A stretch of 64,000 nt of DNA. It comes from Canna indica (Eukaryota; Streptophyta; Magnoliopsida; Zingiberales; Cannaceae). Numbering within the stretch: the first letter of the stretch is position 1; each line of letters opens with the position of its first letter. The stretch spans positions 53,623,501-53,687,500 of the forward strand of contig CP136890.1 in assembly GCA_034359265.1 (NCBI GenBank). Reading direction: 5' to 3'. Under the pieces are notes generated by a model, which saw nothing but the letters and a program-made list of their open reading frames with translations, did not search any database and had not been told where the DNA came from. Shown here piece after piece: positions 59,784 to 64,000 of the stretch. Both the position numbers and the translations under genes were made by a program.

Positions 59784-61243
59784 AGTAAACTCGGCCATGC
59801 CTGGCCCTCATATTATAGTAGTACTCGGCCAACCAGCCCACCATGTCAAACAATAATAAACAACCACCGTAGGTTACATTTCACGTCAAATTCGTGTAGA
59901 GCGATTCAATCACAAGGACCATCAATTAGGATGGTCAACTAGTTCCTGAAGCCCCACCGGGTTAGGGATGACTAGTCCCACCCAAACACTCGGGTCTAAC
60001 GTCAGCGTGGCCCACTTACGCAATCTCAAGTCCTTTGCCACTCGGGTTTAACACCTAGCGTGGCCCACTAGTACAATCTCAAGACCCTAAAACCACTAGC
60101 TGAATTAGGTAATAGTACGTCGTGTCGGCTAATCACACCCCTTAGCCGATCATCTCTAGCACAATACACACAATGTATTATACTAGTTCTACACATCTCT
60201 TGGGCTTTCGCTCGTACCCGGCCCAACCACGGGCCCCGTAAGGTCAACGGTTCAATGTTATCCTTCCTCGGTGTGTACATCTAATATCTCTAGGTTAAAA
60301 AATTATCACATGTAGTCGTAGTATTTATGCCATTTACTAGAGGAGCTCTGTATCAAGCTTTAAGTCCATAGTGCTAAACCAACATTCCTAATCTTTCTCT
60401 ACCTCGGTTCACGTTAGAAATTTGCATCCACTCGTCTATTTTTAGTACTAATCAACGAGAATAATTGCAATAAAAATTATATCACAGCATACTATGAATA
60501 AGACAATTTAACAATTAAAGCACAACAATTATCTATTAAATACCAGCAATTAAATGCTCAAATTATGCACCTACATGTCAAATTGCAGCACACAAATAAA
60601 TTACAGCAAGGTCATAATAAAGTAGGAACTCAACCGTAGGTGTTCTATACAAGAATAATAGCCTACAAGCAAGTTATAATTCTATTCTTTTATGCATCTT
60701 ACCCTTACATGTCGATTACTTAGGAAGCATATTTTCCTATTCTAATTCCTCCTCTTCCCCACTCGGCCGAACCTTTAAGCAAGGGATTCCCCCATGGGGC
60801 CGACCCTTGGGGGTTAAGGAAATATTTTCCTTCCATGTTCTATGTTTTCCTTGATCTCTATGAAAATTAAACATGCAAGGGAAGCTTATCTACATGTTTA
60901 AACAACTCGAGGAACTTAGGGAAAATTTCGGCATGACCTTTCTTCTTTTCCTCTATTTTGCCGGTACCCTAAATCCAAGAAAACATTGCGGCAAAAATCA
61001 CAAACAATCATAGATTGTGTAAGGAAGACACAAGATCAAGAAATCTCAAGAATCGACAAGAAATCAACACATGACTCATCAAATCCACCATCACAAGGGT
61101 TCGGCCAAGGCTTCCCCCTAATTCTAAGGTTCTTCCACTCACCTTAGCCTTAATGGAAGGAAAAGGGAAGAAGATCGACAATGTTTCGGCCTCCAACGAC
61201 GACCACGAACTCCGGCGCCGCCCCCCCTTTGATCGCCTCTCTC

Positions 61244-61245
<2 letters not shown>

Positions 61246-61280
<35 letters not shown>
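61246..61280. repeat. (CT)n microsatellite, about 17 units
   Basis: A pure CT run in the 5' LTR. The partner LTR has only four or five units at the matching place (about 49031), so it expanded after insertion. Confidence 0.85.
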
Positions 61281-61283
<3 letters not shown>

Positions 61284-61617
61284 CTCCCCTTCTCGATTTC
61301 CGTGCAGTCCTTCTTGAGCCGTACGACAACTGATGGGGCCCTTATATATTTTCTTTTTTAAAAAAAATTAAACATTACTCACCTAAATCCCTACGACTCA
61401 ACCCATGCTTGAATTGAGCCTTGACTCGACTCGTGAACCTGGTTCCAACCCGACTTGAGTGAATTCAACTTATAAATCATAAAAGCATAATTCATGAGTC
61501 CAACAATTTAAATTATACTTTCTACTCGCGGCGATTTTGCGACTCGACCCTGACTTGTCTCCGATCCGGCTCGTTGAACCAAATAAAATTTTATATTAAA
61601 AAATCTTAGGTAGTACA

Positions 61618-62052
61618 GTGATTCTCCGGCTCCCTTCTTCATCTCGACGCTGATTTCTATTCCTCCTCATCTCTATTCTTCCCGATTTCCCATCTCTATC
61701 TGCTCGGCCACATACTGAGCTACTTGATGGATCTCGAGGTCAACCTTCACGTTAGCTCTCGAGGTCACGTTAGATCTTCGTCTTTCCTCGTGCCATTCGT
61801 CGCAAAACCATCACAAAACCCGTTGACCCAAACCCGTATACAATCACTAACCCTAGCTTCCCCTCACTCTCTCACGATCTCAGTTCACCTCGCGCATATC
61901 CTTTCGCCTCCTCACTCTACAGCCGCCTTCACCACCCTCCCTCTCCACTCTCCGGCCTCCCCTACACAATGCATCAACCAATGATCCATCCTTCCCACAG
62001 CAAGCTTTCAGACCGGCCTCCCCCACCCAATCTGCAACCTGATTCTTGAGGT
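61618..62052 (+). other. Leader-like sequence upstream of the chimeric pseudogene
   Basis: C/T-rich, untranslated-leader-like sequence with an 86-codon frame (61724-61984) lacking recognisable domains. It could be the 5' end of whatever carried the fragments below, but I see no supportable gene. Confidence 0.35.
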
Positions 62053-62262
62053 ATGTTGCTTTTGTTATCTACAAGGCTTCTTTTTCCTAATAGAAGAGTA
62101 GCTTCGTTCAGGTTTCAGACGTCGTATGTGGCGACCGACGACCTTATGAGCATTAACGGGGGCACGTCGGTGGTGGTTGATTGGGTGGTCGGAGGAGAGA
62201 CGTGCGAGGAAGCCAAGCGAAACCAGAGCGAATACGCCTGCAAGAGCGAGTACAGTGAGTGT
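62053..62262 (+). pseudogene. Wall-associated kinase (WAK) extracellular fragment
   Basis: The frame from 62053 reads FRFQTSYVATDDL, then VVVDWVVGGETCEEAKRN and QSEYACKSEYSEC. This is the end of the GUB_WAK/WAK-associated part and the start of the EGF part in WAK receptor kinases (W-x-x-G-x-x-TC-x-EA...YAC-x-S...S-x-C). Similarity stops after the Cys at 62260-62262. The EGF continuation, transmembrane segment and kinase are absent. Bases 62264 onward encode a desaturase in another frame. An intact WAK would be a plasma-membrane receptor binding pectin, but this fragment cannot act as one. The identification rests on Cys spacing and wording, not on a search. Confidence 0.65.
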
Positions 62263-62263
62263 T

Positions 62264-62946
62264 TGGAAACACTGTTGGGTGAAGGACTCGTGGAAGTCGA
62301 TGGGCTACATGGTATTTGACGTGGCCATCGTGCTGGCCAGCACCCAGTCATGTGGCCGCGTACCTCGATAACGGGATCATGTGGCCGCTCTATTGGGCGG
62401 CGTAGGGCACCATGTTCTAGGCTCTCTTAGTGCTCGGCCATGGCTGGTATGTGTTTGTGTAAAAGCTCAAGATATATTTTTTTAGTCATTTAGCTATTTT
62501 ATATTAACGATTACACATTTTTACAGTGGACATGGAAGCTTTGCAAACAATCCGAATCTGAACAGCGTTGTATGCCATATATTTCATTCCTTCATTTTTG
62601 TGCCTTACAATGGATAGTATATTCTTATTTCTCTATCTCTTTCATCTTGATGTTGCTTTCTTAAATGACAAGAAATTGGGACTGCCCTATTGTGTTATGC
62701 AGGAGAATTAGTCACATAACTCATCATCAGTATCACGGGCATGTTGAGAAGGATGAATCATGGCATCCAGTATGTAGTTCATTCACACTTCTCAGGAACT
62801 GTTTGTGGTTTCATGATACATTTGAATGATGGATTTTATCAAAATCTTGGTGTAATTGCAGTTGTCTGAAAAGTTATAAAGAGGGATAGATTCTCTAACT
62901 CGGTTGCTTCGGTTCACAATCCCATTTCCTCTTCTCCTTGTACTTG
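62264..62946 (+). pseudogene. Omega-3 fatty acid desaturase (FAD3/7/8 type) fragment, four exons
   Basis: Exon pieces: 62264-62446 (WKHCWVKDSWKSMGYM, then frameshift, MWPLYWAA, stop, GTMF, stop, ALLVLGHG). 62527-62571 ([15 protein letters not shown]). 62703-62769 ([22 protein letters not shown]). 62862-62946 (LSEKL..., then, frameshifted, DSLTRLLRFTIPFP). GT-AG introns separate them, and the first splits the Cys codon of the first His box. His box 1 is HGCGH instead of HDCGH, and box 2 is HITHH. The short exon with the GHxLHS...YHGW stretch, expected between exons 2 and 3, is missing. The N-terminus and everything after the fourth piece are also missing. Retained introns show it was copied as DNA. 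An intact enzyme desaturates linoleate to linolenate in ER or plastid membranes. Confidence 0.85.
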
Positions 62947-64000
62947 GTGAGCAACCAATTTGTTCATTGCGAAGAAGTAGCTGATTGTTTGCAAAAGTAT
63001 TGTGCTAAAATTCTGAAAAACCATTGCTGATGCCTTTTCCCTATTAGGAAAGCTAAGAAGATAACAGATCATTATAATGAAGGAAAATAGAAGCAAAAAC
63101 AAAAAGGAAAGAATTCTTTTCCTTTCTTCCAATTCTTTCCGGATCACTAATACAAGAAATCTCACATCTAAACAAGATGGGATATCACTTTCACTGCTAA
63201 AGTTCTTCTGGTGGTAATTCAAAGAGGAACTCCTTTTGTTATATATACAAGCAGATCAAACACTCCAAACATCTAAAGTTTCCTATTTTCAGTCCCTTCT
63301 CTGCAAACACTTATTTACATTGTACTGCATGTAAACTAAGTTAAGAAAACCTTCATAAGTATATTTGAAGATAGAAAATAAATAAACAATTAACTTAAAT
63401 ATCCATGCTCGAAGGGATATTTTTCAATAAAAGCCCAATAGCTAAATCATCTTTATATATTGTACTATTAATTGCTTTAAATGATAGTTTCTTGGATAGG
63501 AACAAATGAATAATTACTAGTGCTCACAGAAACATAAAAACATCTCAGTTTCTCATTTGTCTAATTCTTTTGGCCAGACAACTAAAGTGACATTTATCAA
63601 TATGCAGGTATTTACAGCAGCAAGCATTTATCTGAAGCCGAAGCTTGAAAAGTTTGCTGCAGAATTCCATCAAAGGTAAATTAATGCCTGCTGTTGCATT
63701 CTTTAATAGTCTTAAATATAATAGAATTGAGTTAGAATAAAGAACACTATAAAAAGTCACAGAAGGACTCTTGCAATCTTCCGCGACGGATGTTTTTTTA
63801 GTCATATTTCTAATGACTAATAAAGTAAGCCCATCCTTTTCACTAAGAAAATTAAGTTGTTCTTATGAAACATATTTATCTCCTCAGATGTTTTTTTTCT
63901 TCTATTTCTGCTGTTCCATCCATGTTTGATTTATAGAGAAGTAGTTTATTGGTCATCGTTTTCGTGAATGAGGAATTTTCCTCTTCCCCCTTTCCTTTCT
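62947..64000 (+). other. AT-rich tail; one possible short exon
   Basis: No further desaturase exon is seen. A 22-residue open stretch, FTAASIYLKPKLEKFAAEFH (about 63616-63677), ends at a CAAAG/GTAAAT splice-donor match. TATGCAG lies just upstream. I do not recognise the protein, and it may be chance or a third captured fragment. The rest shows nothing I can support. Confidence 0.3.

Larger units (their letters stand above)
47049..61617 (-). mobile_element. Ty3/gypsy chromovirus (Tekay/Del type), both LTRs present, decayed
   Basis: On the reverse strand: 5' LTR (61617 to 56875), PBS, gag, protease, RT, RNase H, integrase, chromodomain tail, PPT and 3' LTR (49372 to 47049). The LTRs differ at many positions, so the insertion is old. 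A solo LTR (49525-52066) and an unclassified insert (57429-59783) sit inside. Flanks TCGAT (47044-47048) and GTGAT (61618-61622) agree poorly, so the target duplication is not demonstrated. Stops occur throughout pol, so it cannot move itself. Confidence 0.87.
56875..61617 (-). repeat. Chromovirus 5' LTR, split by an insertion
   Basis: It aligns with 47049-49372 once 57429-59783 is removed (about 2.39 kb). Reverse-strand signals: AATATAAAATTTT near 61600, hairpin region near 61305-61326 (decayed), AAG/GTGAGTGG at 61143/61142 and TTTTGCAG/AGCCTGACC at 57186/57185. The candidate intron is about 1.6 kb without the insert. Confidence 0.8.

Noticed and set aside
47049..61617. Endogenous plant pararetrovirus
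   Set aside because: RT and RNase H are present, but so are integrase, a chromodomain tail, LTRs and a PPT, which mark a Ty3/gypsy element. No movement protein is seen.
47044..61622. Target duplication for the chromovirus
   Set aside because: The flanks TCGAT and GTGAT match at too few positions to claim it.

Overview
This is plant nuclear DNA. It is AT-rich and gene-poor, with plant-type introns, Ty1/copia and Ty3/gypsy LTR retrotransposons, an En/Spm (CACTA) transposon, MITEs and two broken plant gene fragments. The GC-rich codons of the gene fragments weakly favour a monocot, but I cannot name the species. I see no intact host gene, no rRNA or tRNA gene and nothing prokaryotic.

Layout, left to right. 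1-1483: reverse-strand copia gag with PBS and part of its LTR. 1484-8953: copy 1 of a gag-only (TR-GAG-like) Sirevirus-type element, with a solo copia LTR (1722-3036) in its 5' LTR. 8954-11181: truncated gypsy LTR. 11182-20283: 3' end of a Sirevirus-like element (envelope-like ORF, PPT, LTR), split in frame by a decayed gypsy element (11819-18053). 20284-21812: two MITE copies in inverted orientation. 21911-44115: a copia LTR split by a 21-kb CACTA element (22527-43682). The CACTA element carries TNP2-like and TNPA-like pseudogenes and contains gag-only copy 2 (30894-42764), which itself holds two solo gypsy LTRs (33112-35372 and 39978-42462). That is four nesting levels, each with a matching or near-matching target duplication. 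44500-45843: copia pol remnant, cut by a second CACTA-type end (45844-47048). 47049-61617: reverse-strand Tekay/Del-type gypsy chromovirus with both LTRs and a decayed gag-pol. It is broken by a solo LTR in the chromodomain tail and by an unclassified insertion in its 5' LTR. 61618-64000: a chimeric pseudogene joining a wall-associated-kinase fragment to an omega-3 fatty acid desaturase fragment.

Two things tie the window together. First, every sufficiently complete gypsy LTR, although from several diverged families, keeps the same order: a TATA-like motif about 20 bp from its 5' end, a GC-rich hairpin, a consensus 5' splice site (AAG/GTGAGYGG), 1.4-1.7 kb, and a consensus 3' splice site (TTTGCAG/AGC). 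This suggests an intron lying wholly inside the LTR. Second, the two gag-only elements share the same Gag stop and a 3-kb non-coding spacer of roughly 500-bp repeats. Their LTRs share a hairpin module with neighbouring copia LTRs, as expected for a non-autonomous family moved in trans.
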